From CAYOZN01 sp964408455 (GTDB lineage Bacteria > Planctomycetota > Phycisphaerae > UBA1845 > UTPLA1): 64,000 nucleotides of DNA. Within the stretch, counting starts at the first letter, position 1; each line of letters starts with the position of its first letter. Under the pieces are notes generated by a model. It made no database searches and was not told the DNA's origin. It worked only from the letters and a program-made list of their open reading frames with translations. The DNA lies in assembly GCA_964408455.1 (NCBI GenBank), contig CAYOZN010000005.1:1-64000 (forward strand), given 5' to 3'. Made by a program: the position numbers and the translations under genes. This document shows positions 34,812 through 44,381 of the stretch, piece by piece.

Positions 34812-35957
34812 TCACGCCGGCGAGCGAACCAGTCCCTTTTCGATCATCGCCTTCTGTGCCGCCTCCCGCGCCGCGGCCTTCTGTCGCGACGTGGGCAGGG
34901 CCTCGATCCGGCGCTTGAGATCGCGCTCGATATCCTCGACCGGCTTCATCATCCGGCGATATTCTTCTTCAAGCTGATATTTCCACGGGCCGTTGTGAAA
35001 CTTGGAGTCCAGCTGCCAGCCCATCCGCTCCGCAATGCGGTTCTCGCGCACCTTGTCCATCCACGCGGTCGACTTGACGGCCTTCACCCGCGACACGCAG
35101 TCCTGGAGGATCGATTCCGCCGACGCCTTCTGCTTGTCATCAAAGTCGTAGAAGATGGTCGCGTTGCGGACGTAGTCCTCCCACTGGCGCTCATGATTGA
35201 GCTGCCAGTCGATCCAGCGCTCCACGCCACGCCGCGCCCGGCGGCGCTCCGGCGACTCGTTCGGATCCTCCGGCTCGGTTTGCTCGCTCTGCTGCTCGCG
35301 CTCGCTCCGATCGAAGAAGGGATTGGCGTCCTCGCCGACTTTGCCCTCCACCCAGCGGTTCATGCGGCTTTCGAACATCGCCACGCCGGCCGTGACGGCG
35401 GCCATGTCGCCGGTAAACTGGAGCCGCTGCTTGAGCGTCATGGTCTTGCCGATGTCCGCGGCCGTATCGGTGAAGAACGCCTTCAGTTCCGGAATGAGCG
35501 GCTGCACCTGCTTCGCGAATTCGATCGCCGATTCCTTCGTAAAGCGGCCGTCGTTCTCGATCATGTTCGCCATCATCATCTCGATGGCGTCGCGACCGCG
35601 CTCGGCGTTCTCGTTGGCGAGTTTCAGCATGTTGGACTGAAAGGTCTGTTCGATCTTGCTGACCTGCTCATCGTCAAGGCCGTATCGGCTCTTCATCTGC
35701 TCGCTAAAGCGCTTGCTCATCGCCTTGGCGATGGCAGGCGTGAACCGTACGCCGACGTCGGGCCCCTTCAATTCCTGATCCGATTCCGACTCGTTATTCT
35801 GCCCGGCAGCAGGCCGCCCGTCCGCGTCGCGAACGGCAGTCCCCTGCGCCGCCGCCGGGGGAACACTCCGGAAGGCAGCAGCAAACGCCGTCAGCACGGC
35901 AACTGCCAGCGTTACGCGCGCCTTGCATCTCGACCATTCGACGTTTCGACGTTTCAT
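34812..35957 (-). CDS. Exported helical protein of the ABC cluster
   Basis: Encodes 381 residues with an N-terminal Ala-rich signal peptide ending AAAQG. The rest is almost all charged helix: FTPAIAKAMSKRFSEQMKSRYGLDDEQVSKIEQTFQSNMLKL resembles CpxP/Spy-like repeats, then two further helical bundles. Start overlaps the ATPase stop by four bases. It may be a periplasmic partner of the transporter; no known family assigned. Confidence 0.8.
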   Translation of the reverse strand: MKRRNVEWSRCKARVTLAVAVLTAFAAAFRSVPPAAAQGTAVRDADGRPAAGQNNESESDQELKGPDVGVRFTPAIAKAMSKRFSEQMKSRYGLDDEQVSKIEQTFQSNMLKLANENAERGRDAIEMMMANMIENDGRFTKESAIEFAKQVQPLIPELKAFFTDTAADIGKTMTLKQRLQFTGDMAAVTAGVAMFESRMNRWVEGKVGEDANPFFDRSEREQQSEQTEPEDPNESPERRRARRGVERWIDWQLNHERQWEDYVRNATIFYDFDDKQKASAESILQDCVSRVKAVKSTAWMDKVRENRIAERMGWQLDSKFHNGPWKYQLEEEYRRMMKPVEDIERDLKRRIEALPTSRQKAAAREAAQKAMIEKGLVRSPA

Positions 35958-36883
35958 TGCACGATGCCTTTCGTGAAGCGCATGAAGGCGGTTTCCAGAT
36001 TGACGTGCTCCTCCCTGAGCTCCTGAAGCGGCAGGTTGTTGTCCAGCAGGGCCCGCGCAATAAAGCCGAAGTCGTGCGTCTCGCGCTTGAGGCTCACCAG
36101 CAGCCGCCCGTTGTCGGCCTTCACCTCCTGCACGTCTTCCAGCCGGCGCAGGATATCAGCCGCGTGGTCCTGCTTGGCGCCGACCTTCACTTCGACGTTC
36201 GAGCCCATCCGCGTTCGGCGGACGATCTCGTCGATGCTGCCTTTGTAGAGCAGTTCGCCGCGCTCGATGATGCCGACGGTGGTGCAAAGCTCCGCCAACT
36301 CGTGCAGGATGTGCGAGCTGATGACGATCGTCTTGCCCATCCGCCGCAGCTCTTTCAACAGTTCGCGCATCTCAATGCGCGCCCGCGGATCGAGTCCGCT
36401 GGCCGGCTCGTCGAGGAACAGCACCTTGGGATCGTGCAGAAGCACGCGCGCGACCGACAGCCGCTGCTTCATGCCGCGGGAAAGGCCGTCCACCGGCGAT
36501 TCGCGCTTGTAGGACAGATCCGTCAATTCCAGCACGTCGCCCACCACGCGCTTGCGCTGATCGCCGTGGATGTTGTAGGCGGCGGCGAAGAACTCGAGAT
36601 ATTCCTGCACCACCATGTCTTCGTAGGCGCCGAAGAAGTCCGGCACGTAGCCGATAAGCGGGCGGATGATGCGGCTCTCGTAACCGACGGTGTGGCCGCA
36701 CACCTTGGCCTCGCCCCACGTCGGCTGAAGCAGCGTGGCCAGGATGCGGATGGTCGTCGTCTTGCCGGCGCCGTTGGGGCCGATGTAGCCGAAGCACTCG
36801 CCCTCCTCGATGTTGAGGTGCAGGCTGCTGAGGGCGACGAGCTTGCCGTAGCGCTTGGTCAGGTTGATCGTCTGGATGATCAC
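35954..36883 (-). CDS. ABC transporter ATP-binding protein
   Basis: Encodes 309 residues. Walker A GPNGAGKTT (35-43), signature DGLSRGMKQRLSVARVLL and Walker B VLFLDEPASGLDP are intact, followed by the switch His in SSHILHEL. A C-terminal 80-residue domain is added, as in export-type ATPases. It energises the permease at 32849-34732. Confidence 0.96.
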   Translation of the reverse strand: MIIQTINLTKRYGKLVALSSLHLNIEEGECFGYIGPNGAGKTTTIRILATLLQPTWGEAKVCGHTVGYESRIIRPLIGYVPDFFGAYEDMVVQEYLEFFAAAYNIHGDQRKRVVGDVLELTDLSYKRESPVDGLSRGMKQRLSVARVLLHDPKVLFLDEPASGLDPRARIEMRELLKELRRMGKTIVISSHILHELAELCTTVGIIERGELLYKGSIDEIVRRTRMGSNVEVKVGAKQDHAADILRRLEDVQEVKADNGRLLVSLKRETHDFGFIARALLDNNLPLQELREEHVNLETAFMRFTKGIVQ

Positions 36884-36904
36884 GGGCCTATCCTGTGTCT
36901 CCCG

Positions 36905-39298
36905 CTATGGGCGTTCAACGGGAATGACGAAGCGATACATGGTAAACGATCGGTCGGGCCGGTGCTTCACGCGATCGATTTCGAGCACCGGGCCGCGCGG
37001 CTCCTGGGAGAAGCCGATCAGCAGGGCCGTGCGATTGGTGACCAGCTGGGAGCAATTGAGCATCCGCCCCGGGCCACGGGTGGTGTGCTGGATGCCATCC
37101 TGATCGGTCTTGAGCAGTTCATAAGTGGACAACAGCAGCAGGGCGGCCGAATCGGCCCCGCCGCGAAGGACCCGGGTGCCGGCGCCGGCCGGCGCAAAGG
37201 TGACGCCGGTAACGGACCGGCGCCACTCTTCGGCAATCGTGGTCAGGAACAGTTCGGCGCCGGCCAGCGGCTTGCGCATGGCCCCGGCGGAAGGCGGATC
37301 GTCGTAATACAGGCGTTCTTCCAGCATTCTGTGATCGAGCACCGCATCCTTTTCCAGAGTGCCGAGCTTGAGGCACCTTGTGAGCAGCCCCGGGGCCTCA
37401 CCGGCAATCTCTTCGCGCGTCTCGATGATGTAGCAGTCCACCAGCGCAAAGCCGAGATTGTTGCGGATGATGCTGCCCTCGCCGAACCAGTCCCGCTGAC
37501 TGCTCTCATCCTCAGAGCGCGGCGGCACGACGAATTTGCCGTTGATGGTGCCGCCGACTGGCCCATGCCAGTAGCCCTGGAACTCCTTCAGCGTCGCCCG
37601 CACCGGCACATTCTCCAGCCACGTCGCGTCGCGCTCGGCCCGATAGCGCTCCGGTGCGACGAATGTATCCTCCACCATGTCAACGCCGTGCACGATGCGC
37701 GGCGACGGCCGGAGCAGACCGTAGCTGCGCCGCTCCTCGCTGTCTTCGAAACCGACCGGCAACCGCACATCCAGTTGCGTGTGATCCGGCGTCTTCACGC
37801 CGAAAAGGACCATGCCATGCCCGTAGTCCTCGCCCTCGCGCACGTCGATGACGCACGTCTGCCACACCTGTGTCGAAAATCCGCGCAGGCCGATGACCAT
37901 CGCCGTGCCGATCACAATGCCGAGCAGCGAAACAATGCAGAAGGCGCTCCAGGTATGCTGCGGCATGTTCCTGCGCCGCAGGTACCACCAGGTGCCGCCC
38001 ACCGAGGCCAGCCCGTACGTCACCGTGAACAGAATGGCAAACAGCAGAAAAGCGGTGCTCAATGCCCCGAAGTCGACGGTCCGGCGGACGTAGTCGAAAA
38101 GACTGGCGGCGCTGAAGGTCCCAACCCAGTTGGCACTCTCCTGCCATTGCCGCGTTGCCGGCAGGCCCAGCAGTGTCGATCCGATGACGCGATTGACGGC
38201 GGCCAGGAAGGGGTCGCTGTCGCGCGCCTCGCTCGACGCGTCGGCATCGTCGAAGCTGATCCTGCGCAGGCGTCTTGGCGCCGGCAGCAGCTCGTCGATG
38301 GCCGCGCCGCAGAAAGTAATCGAGCCGCTCCGCAGGATGCGGCGGTAGGCGATCGGATCTGCGCCGGCCAGCTTCGCCGGTACGGCGATGACTTTCGAGG
38401 ACGAAGGCTTCATTTTGCACCGCGTAACCGGCTCTTCCCGGTACTTGGCGGCAAGCTGTTGTTCGTATGTCTCGTTCTTGACCAGCGTCAGAAATGCATC
38501 CAGTTCGCCCGATGTTTCGATGCCTTCGATCTTCACCGGCAGCGCCTCGGCCAGCGGCGACTGCGCCAACAGCTGCCAGTTCCTGCCCGACGTGATCAGC
38601 AGGCGACCGCCATGCTCGACCCATTCAATTAAGGCCCGCGTCTGCTGCACGCCCAGACCCGAAGGATCGGCGTCATCCCAGATGATGGCATCGACCATCT
38701 CCAGGCCCTGCCAGCGCGAAGGGAGCTCCGCCGGCGACAGCGAGCGGACCTTGCGATAGAAGGCCTTGTTCGCGAGTTGCTTGTAGCGGCGCTCGTCGAG
38801 CCACGCCGCGTGCGGCAGCTTTCTGGGAAACGAAAGATCGACGATCAGGAGCTCTTCCGACGAAAGCGAAGTGAAAATCGGAGAGACCAGCTCTTTCGCG
38901 TCTTCGCCCGTGTCCTTCCGGATGGTGACCAGCGCGCCATCGGCGTCGAATAGCCGCACCGAAACCGAGTCTCCGCTGTTGGCCGCGTGCGGCGTGAAGT
39001 ACACCTCGTACGGATGCCACTCACCATCGGGCGGAAGCTGGACGCGCTCCGTGGAAATAATCACGTCGCCATCGCGATCGGGCCGGTTGATGCGCAGCTC
39101 GCCATCGAACGGGGCATTGGCCGTCCAGCGGAGATCGACCACCAGGGCCGCCTGCGCCCCGGCGCGGACGATGGGATCGCCCCCCTCGAAGAGGCCGACG
39201 CGGCGAATGCGCCCCTCAACCTGTGCCGCAGCATGCCCGGCCGGGCACAGAATCAGCGCCGCCACTATCGCCCATCGCAACTGTCTGAAGCGCACCAT
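36905..39298 (-). CDS. Membrane protein of the ABC cluster
   Basis: Encodes 797 residues from the ATG at 39298, which begins a signal peptide ending HAAAQ; two earlier in-frame Met codons lack one. The exported part has beta-sandwich-like sequence (residues 25-240) and GLEMVDAIIWDDADPSGLGVQQTRALIEWVEHGGRLLITSG, a glutamine-amidotransferase-like fold as in GldG-type proteins. Two membrane segments lie near 405-430 and 445-470, then a second beta domain. First gene of the cluster, 21 bases before the ATPase. Confidence 0.87.
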   Translation of the reverse strand: MVRFRQLRWAIVAALILCPAGHAAAQVEGRIRRVGLFEGGDPIVRAGAQAALVVDLRWTANAPFDGELRINRPDRDGDVIISTERVQLPPDGEWHPYEVYFTPHAANSGDSVSVRLFDADGALVTIRKDTGEDAKELVSPIFTSLSSEELLIVDLSFPRKLPHAAWLDERRYKQLANKAFYRKVRSLSPAELPSRWQGLEMVDAIIWDDADPSGLGVQQTRALIEWVEHGGRLLITSGRNWQLLAQSPLAEALPVKIEGIETSGELDAFLTLVKNETYEQQLAAKYREEPVTRCKMKPSSSKVIAVPAKLAGADPIAYRRILRSGSITFCGAAIDELLPAPRRLRRISFDDADASSEARDSDPFLAAVNRVIGSTLLGLPATRQWQESANWVGTFSAASLFDYVRRTVDFGALSTAFLLFAILFTVTYGLASVGGTWWYLRRRNMPQHTWSAFCIVSLLGIVIGTAMVIGLRGFSTQVWQTCVIDVREGEDYGHGMVLFGVKTPDHTQLDVRLPVGFEDSEERRSYGLLRPSPRIVHGVDMVEDTFVAPERYRAERDATWLENVPVRATLKEFQGYWHGPVGGTINGKFVVPPRSEDESSQRDWFGEGSIIRNNLGFALVDCYIIETREEIAGEAPGLLTRCLKLGTLEKDAVLDHRMLEERLYYDDPPSAGAMRKPLAGAELFLTTIAEEWRRSVTGVTFAPAGAGTRVLRGGADSAALLLLSTYELLKTDQDGIQHTTRGPGRMLNCSQLVTNRTALLIGFSQEPRGPVLEIDRVKHRPDRSFTMYRFVIPVERP

Positions 39299-39395
39299 TG
39301 GCCGAATGACCCTTGAAGGCGCATCGCCCGGTAGCATTTTCTGCCCTGCGTTGCCCTGCCGGCCTTTGCCGATCGCGCCCGATTCTAGGCAGGCG

Positions 39396-39689
39396 TCACG
39401 GCTTTTCGTGATGACATTCGCACACCATTTTTCTACAGCCCGGACAGCCGCGGGCGTATTTGTCCAGCGACTTGGACAGATCGACGCCTTCGACGTTCGC
39501 CAGTGTCGCCAGCCAGGCCAGCACATCGGCAAACTCGCCCTCCTTGTCCTCGTGAGTGCCCTCGCCGATGGCCGCGGCCAGCTCGCCAACTTCTTCCATG
39601 AACCACAAAAACGTGCCCGCCGAACCCCGTTTGCGGTCCTTGGCGGAGTACATCACCTCGATAATCTGCTGAAATTCGCGGAGATCCAT
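39396..39689 (-). CDS. MazG-like nucleotide pyrophosphohydrolase domain protein
   Basis: Encodes 97 residues from MDLREFQQIIEVMY. FLWFMEEVGELAAAIGE and KEGEFADVLAWLATLAN give the EExxE...ExxD pattern of MazG-type dNTP pyrophosphatases. The C-terminal CPGCRKMVCECHHEKP is a small Cys/His knuckle not usual for the family. Located 97 bases upstream of the ABC cluster on the same strand. Confidence 0.88.
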   Translation of the reverse strand: MDLREFQQIIEVMYSAKDRKRGSAGTFLWFMEEVGELAAAIGEGTHEDKEGEFADVLAWLATLANVEGVDLSKSLDKYARGCPGCRKMVCECHHEKP

Positions 39690-39923
39690 GTTGCGTGCTC
39701 GTCGGTGACTCCGGCCCCTGCCGCGCACCGCGCCGATACCCGGCGGGCGGCGATGGTGTTAATAGTCTAACTGTCCGCGGGCGACTTGCGTAGGCGGAAC
39801 GGCCGCGGATGGCTGCCCGAAGCTGGAAAGCCCCCACAAATCGCGCCGGAATGGCGATGTCCCGCAGCCGGAATCGAATCGCGATTCGACGGCTTCCCGG
39901 TGTTCAAGCCCTGCCTTGGACCA

Positions 39924-42857
39924 TCAGTCCATTTCGCTTTTTTTTTCCGTTTCCACCGGCTTCTGGAACGTTTCGGCCTTTTTCTTATACGTCTCGGCAA
40001 GCTCCCGGTTCCCAAGCCTCTCGTGGCACCGCGAGAGCCCGTCGTAGCCGATGGCCTCTCTCGGCATCAACTTCGTGACAACTTCGAATTCGCCGGCGGC
40101 GGCCTGATATTCGCCCGAATCGAACAGGGCATCCGCCAATGCCCCGTGGGTATTCGCCTCGTAGGGATCGATCTCGATGGCCTTGCGATACCACTCGGCG
40201 GCCCTGGCCGGCTGGCCGCGCTGGGCGTAGATGTCCGCCACCTGCCGCGCCACGGCCGGCTCGTCCTCGACCAGGGCGAAGAGCTTCTCCAGTTGTTCCA
40301 GCGCGGCGTCGGTCTTGCGCAAGCGAAGGTAAATGCCGGCAGAGCGGCGATAGGGATCGGGATCCTCCGGAAAGCGCTCCTGGTACTTACGGTACAGCGC
40401 CAATGCCTCGGTCCACTGCTCGTACGTCTGCTCGAGATAGCCCAGGTACTTGGTCGCCTCGGGATGGCTCGCGTCGATCTCGAGCAGCGTGCGGATGTAC
40501 GGCTCGGCCTTGTCGATCCACGCCCGGCGATCGGCCTCGTCCTCCTCGGCCAGCATGCGGCCGACGCAGAGGCGCGCCTGCACCTCCAGTGCGACCGGCT
40601 CGCGTGCGTCCCTCGCCAGTGCCTTCTTGGCGGCACTTTCCGCCTCATCGAACCTGCCGCGCAGCAGCTCGGCCCGCGCCAGCCGCGCCCACAGCCCGGC
40701 ATCGTCCTCGCGATCGGGCAGTTGCTCTCGCAGCTTGTCCGGCTCCTCCACCGGCGTTGTCGGCAGGCCCCATGCATCGACCTGCACCCGCGCCCATTCG
40801 CGGAACTGCGCATCGAACGCGTCGATCTCCGTCCCCAGGCCCGACCGGAAATTCTCCACCAGCGTCCTGCCCTTGCGGAAGCCCTCCAGCATGGCCAGCA
40901 CCGCATCGAAGCCGTGCTTTTCGATGATGAACTCGATCATCCATTCGCTCTGGGCGTAGGCCAGCGTGCGATCGTTCGGCCGCCGCGGCCGCATGAAGCC
41001 CCAGTCGATCGACGCCAGCGTAAACAACTCCCCCGTGCGCAGCGCATCCGACAGCATCTGCTTCCAGGCCCATGAACGCGGCGGCTTCTCCTCCCAGACG
41101 GCAAGGCCCTCGGTCATCCAGTGCGGGATGCGATTGCCCGTGGCCGCCAGCGTGACGGTATGAGTGAATTCGTGCCGCAGCACGCTCGCCCAGTTAAAGC
41201 GGCCGAACGGCGGCTCGCCGCGCGGCGCTGTCATCGCAATGACACGGCCGGTGCAGGCGCCGACCGTGGCGATGAACGGCCGCCCGGTGACGCGCACCGA
41301 AAAGCCGGAATGGTTCGGAAAGAGCTCGACGATCGTCCGCTTGTCCAGCTTCGCCCCGTAACGAGTGCACAAATCGTCGTGAAGCGACTCGAGGGTGCGC
41401 GAAAAATAGGGCGCCGCCACCGCGTCCTCGACCGGATCGTACTTCACGACGAAGTTCTCGCTCTCCAAATGCCGGAACTTCGCCAGGCTGTCGAGCAGAT
41501 CGAGCACGTTGAACGTGTGATGATCGAAACTGTCCAGCTTGAACGACGACTCGAGTGCCGTACGCGCGGCATGCTCCTCGCCCGTTTCCATGTAGAGCTG
41601 TCCCAGCGACGTCCGCGGCTCCGGCCACCAGGGCGCAAGCTCGATCGCTTTTTTGAATCGCGCCTCGGCATCGTTGAACTGCCGCCCCGCCGACAGCCAG
41701 GTGCCCACGGCATAGTGGAACTGCGCCGGCGTGGCGCTCACCTTTTCCGCCCGCGCCTGAAGCTCGTCCGCCACTCTGGCGTCGCCCAGAAAAATCTTCG
41801 CCCCCGCCAGAACGCCCAGCGCCTCTTCAGCACGTGGATTCACCGCAAGGGCCCGTTCCGCATAAGACGCCGCCTCGGCGTAGCGCCGTTCGGTCATGCG
41901 GCAGTCGGCCATCAGCACCAGCGCCCCCACGTGGCGAGGATTGACCGCCAGCGCCGCCTCACCATGCTTCTCGACCTGCTCGAAGCCCCAGTCTTCCAGA
42001 TAGGATCGACCCAGCCCGACGTGCGCATCAGCGGCCTTCGGATTTACCTCCAGCACGGCCTCAAACTCCAGCCGCGCATCCGGCAGGTTGTGTTTGGACA
42101 GCAGCAGTTCCCCGGCCGCCTGCCGCGCCGGCCAGTAGTCGGCATCCAGGAAGTCCGACACCTCCTGGTAGACCTCCGTCAGGATGTGCCGGGTGCGATC
42201 GACCAGCGTCTTGCCCGACTGCGTCCGCACCGAGTAGCGATAGAACCCAAGACCCAGCAGCGTCACGTCTTGGGGATCGTCCATCAGGTCCGGTCCCGTC
42301 ATGACGTCGTCAAACATGCGATAGGCGGCGATGGCCTCCTTGTCGCGGCCAAGCCGCTCGAGCGCTCTGCCAAGCTGCCAGCTCGCGCCCAGATGATCCT
42401 CGGCTTCCTTCAACGCCTTGTTCGCATGATCGATCGCCTTTTCATACTCGCCCAGTTCATGGGCCAGCGCCGCGGCCGCCACGTGCCAGTCGGCATGGCC
42501 GTCACCCTCCTTGACCGCCAGCAGGCGAGCCTGCCCCTCGCGATAGTCGCCGACGTTCAGGTCGATCCGGGCCCGCAGGCAGGCCGCGCGGATCGCGCCG
42601 CCCTTTTTCGTCGCCAGCATGTCGCACATCGCGATGGCGTCGGCGTATTTTCCCTTGAGCCAGGCCGAACGCGCGTCGCGAAAACTTGCGGCCTTCGCTT
42701 TACCGGCCGGCGCCGGGTCGCGCCCGGCCTCCCCGGCACCCTGCGCGTGTGCGACGGCCGACAGCATCGGGATCGCCAGGCACGCCAGGCCGGCCCCAAG
42801 CGCCCGGCGGCGCACCAAACCCCCGTAAAAATGCAGTGCAGGATTCACGCGCGACAT
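39924..42857 (-). CDS. Exported TPR protein with gluzincin metalloprotease core
   Basis: Encodes 977 residues from MSRVNPALHFYGG, with a signal peptide ending AHAQG. Residues about 40-480 and 690-960 are TPR-like repeats. Between them, VLRHEFTHTVTL (HExxH near residue 558) followed by WMTEGLAVWEE (about 584) is the gluzincin pattern of peptidase-MA-like domains. The protease is thus embedded in a TPR scaffold. A likely role is periplasmic protein turnover or assembly; the substrate is unknown. Confidence 0.9.
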   Translation of the reverse strand: MSRVNPALHFYGGLVRRRALGAGLACLAIPMLSAVAHAQGAGEAGRDPAPAGKAKAASFRDARSAWLKGKYADAIAMCDMLATKKGGAIRAACLRARIDLNVGDYREGQARLLAVKEGDGHADWHVAAAALAHELGEYEKAIDHANKALKEAEDHLGASWQLGRALERLGRDKEAIAAYRMFDDVMTGPDLMDDPQDVTLLGLGFYRYSVRTQSGKTLVDRTRHILTEVYQEVSDFLDADYWPARQAAGELLLSKHNLPDARLEFEAVLEVNPKAADAHVGLGRSYLEDWGFEQVEKHGEAALAVNPRHVGALVLMADCRMTERRYAEAASYAERALAVNPRAEEALGVLAGAKIFLGDARVADELQARAEKVSATPAQFHYAVGTWLSAGRQFNDAEARFKKAIELAPWWPEPRTSLGQLYMETGEEHAARTALESSFKLDSFDHHTFNVLDLLDSLAKFRHLESENFVVKYDPVEDAVAAPYFSRTLESLHDDLCTRYGAKLDKRTIVELFPNHSGFSVRVTGRPFIATVGACTGRVIAMTAPRGEPPFGRFNWASVLRHEFTHTVTLAATGNRIPHWMTEGLAVWEEKPPRSWAWKQMLSDALRTGELFTLASIDWGFMRPRRPNDRTLAYAQSEWMIEFIIEKHGFDAVLAMLEGFRKGRTLVENFRSGLGTEIDAFDAQFREWARVQVDAWGLPTTPVEEPDKLREQLPDREDDAGLWARLARAELLRGRFDEAESAAKKALARDAREPVALEVQARLCVGRMLAEEDEADRRAWIDKAEPYIRTLLEIDASHPEATKYLGYLEQTYEQWTEALALYRKYQERFPEDPDPYRRSAGIYLRLRKTDAALEQLEKLFALVEDEPAVARQVADIYAQRGQPARAAEWYRKAIEIDPYEANTHGALADALFDSGEYQAAAGEFEVVTKLMPREAIGYDGLSRCHERLGNRELAETYKKKAETFQKPVETEKKSEMD

Positions 42858-42908
42858 TATACAGGCACCCCCCGCATGCGGTGACGGCAAACGCGGGCGT
42901 TGCCGGCC

Positions 42909-43370
42909 TCACTCGCCGAACACGCTGCCGAATAACGCCCGGTACTCGTCCAACAGTGAAGCTTGAAAGAACAGGATAATGCCGTTGACGAACACGGCCG
43001 CGAAGGCGACAAGCAGATGAACCTCGGGCGGAATGAGGATGCCGATGGCCGCCCCGGCGCCGCCAGTGACAAAAATGGATGCAATCGCCACCATTGCCAG
43101 CCGCAGCGAGCGCGACTTCATCCCCCGGACGCTGCCGACGGCCATCGGTTCCGCACTACCCTGCATCGCCGCCTGCGAGACGATCTTTTCCTGCACGACG
43201 AAGTAAATGAAAAACACCACGTTCACAAAGCTGGTGAAGACGCACGCAAGCAGTCCGAGCAGGAAGTGCCGCGTCCAGCCCGCCTCCCCCTGAACCAGGA
43301 GCCCCGTTACGGCCGTAATCCCCAGCAGCAGGAGGTTCGACCCGCCAAGCAACAGATAGCTTTGTTTCAT
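42909..43370 (-). CDS. Small four-helix membrane protein
   Basis: Encodes 153 residues with four hydrophobic segments (8-26, 36-60, 85-113, 118-137). No motif known. It lies 51 bases upstream of the TPR protein on the same strand and may be co-transcribed. Confidence 0.75.
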   Translation of the reverse strand: MKQSYLLLGGSNLLLLGITAVTGLLVQGEAGWTRHFLLGLLACVFTSFVNVVFFIYFVVQEKIVSQAAMQGSAEPMAVGSVRGMKSRSLRLAMVAIASIFVTGGAGAAIGILIPPEVHLLVAFAAVFVNGIILFFQASLLDEYRALFGSVFGE

Positions 43371-43671
43371 TTATTCGCCGCTACGTGCAAACGTGCTGCC
43401 CGGCATGACCTGCCGGCGGGCAAATACCGACTTGCCGGTAAAATCCTGCCTCCAACGTTGACGGCCACATGGTTGTCAACAATGATAAGGACAACAAGCC
43501 AGGCGAGCCCCTCGGAATACCGTCCTACCGGGGCCCGCGCCTTTGCGCAGAACGAGATTGAACTTCCCGGGCAAACGCGACGACCTGCGCGCGCCCGTGA
43601 TCATAAGACCCTACCTTCCCTAAGCATGGGTTCAGGCACCTCTTTTCCCTGGGCCCATGCTCCCTTTTTTT
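43371..43671. other. Intergenic with a GC stem and T-run
   Basis: Contains AGCATGGG (43623-43630) pairing with CCCATGCT (43654-43661), then T8 at 43665-43672 on the plus strand. No plus-strand gene leads into it, so its purpose is unclear. Nothing else is recognised. Confidence 0.5.
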
Positions 43672-44286
43672 TCAGGCATAATTCTCTGCGAGTAGCGCGT
43701 CGATCCTCGATTTCAGACCCGCTGCCTCGCTTTGAAGGGCATCGCATCGCGCACGATATCCCTGACGCTGCGCCTCATCCGTGAGTCCCGGCAGGTTGAT
43801 CAGCACGTTGAGACGGGCTGACTCGAGCGCGGCGTATGCGCAGATACCCGCGACGCCGGCGTCGGACAGGCAATTCCGCTTCGACTTTCCCAGCCCCTGT
43901 ACCGCCAGCCGCATCACTTCGAGCGATTGCTGCATGATGTCCAGCGGCGATTCGGTGGCCCGGGCCACGGCGGTCTGCTCTTCGGCGGCGTGTTCCGCGT
44001 CGTCCGGCAGTTTCCACGATGACGCCAACGCGTTGAATGCATCGATGTCCCGGTCGATCAGCCCGGCAAGACGGTGTCGGAGTTCATCAGCGGTCGCAAC
44101 AGTAGAATGCAGGGGACCCGGCGTGCCGTCTTTCTTGTCGTTCAGCCGGCCCACCATGGCGGCGAGCGCAGCTGCAATCGCGCCGACCAGCGCACTGGCG
44201 CTGCCGCCACCGGGCGTTGGTTCGCGCGAAGCCAAATCAGTCAAAAACCCATCGACGGAGCGGCTGGCGGAATTTGAGGGCGTCAT
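43672..44286 (-). CDS. Cyclodeaminase/cyclohydrolase family protein (FTCD_C)
   Basis: Encodes 204 residues from MTPSNSASRSVDGFL; the frame is open further upstream but is not protein-like there. FLTDLASREPTPGGGSASALVGAIAAALAAMVGRL is the signature of the formiminotetrahydrofolate cyclodeaminase / methenyl-THF cyclohydrolase family. It is a stand-alone domain; a formiminotransferase is not nearby. A one-carbon role is inferred. Confidence 0.92.
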   Translation of the reverse strand: MTPSNSASRSVDGFLTDLASREPTPGGGSASALVGAIAAALAAMVGRLNDKKDGTPGPLHSTVATADELRHRLAGLIDRDIDAFNALASSWKLPDDAEHAAEEQTAVARATESPLDIMQQSLEVMRLAVQGLGKSKRNCLSDAGVAGICAYAALESARLNVLINLPGLTDEAQRQGYRARCDALQSEAAGLKSRIDALLAENYA

Positions 44287-44381
44287 GGCGCCATTGTGGG
44301 GACAGTTCGCGGCCGCGCCCAGCGCATAACATCCGTCGTTAAGCGGCAGGATCGACGCACGCGACGGGCCGTACTGATGCG

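Noticed and set aside
35957..38632. Long plus-strand frame of about 890 codons
   Set aside because: It is antisense to the ABC ATPase and its membrane partner, which carry clear motifs; the frame is a high-GC shadow.
41121..42884. Plus-strand frame of about 590 codons
   Set aside because: Antisense shadow of the TPR/metalloprotease protein; no motif or start signal.
43623..43672. Terminator of a flanking gene
   Set aside because: The T-run is on the plus strand, while both flanking genes are on the minus strand; no plus-strand gene leads into it.
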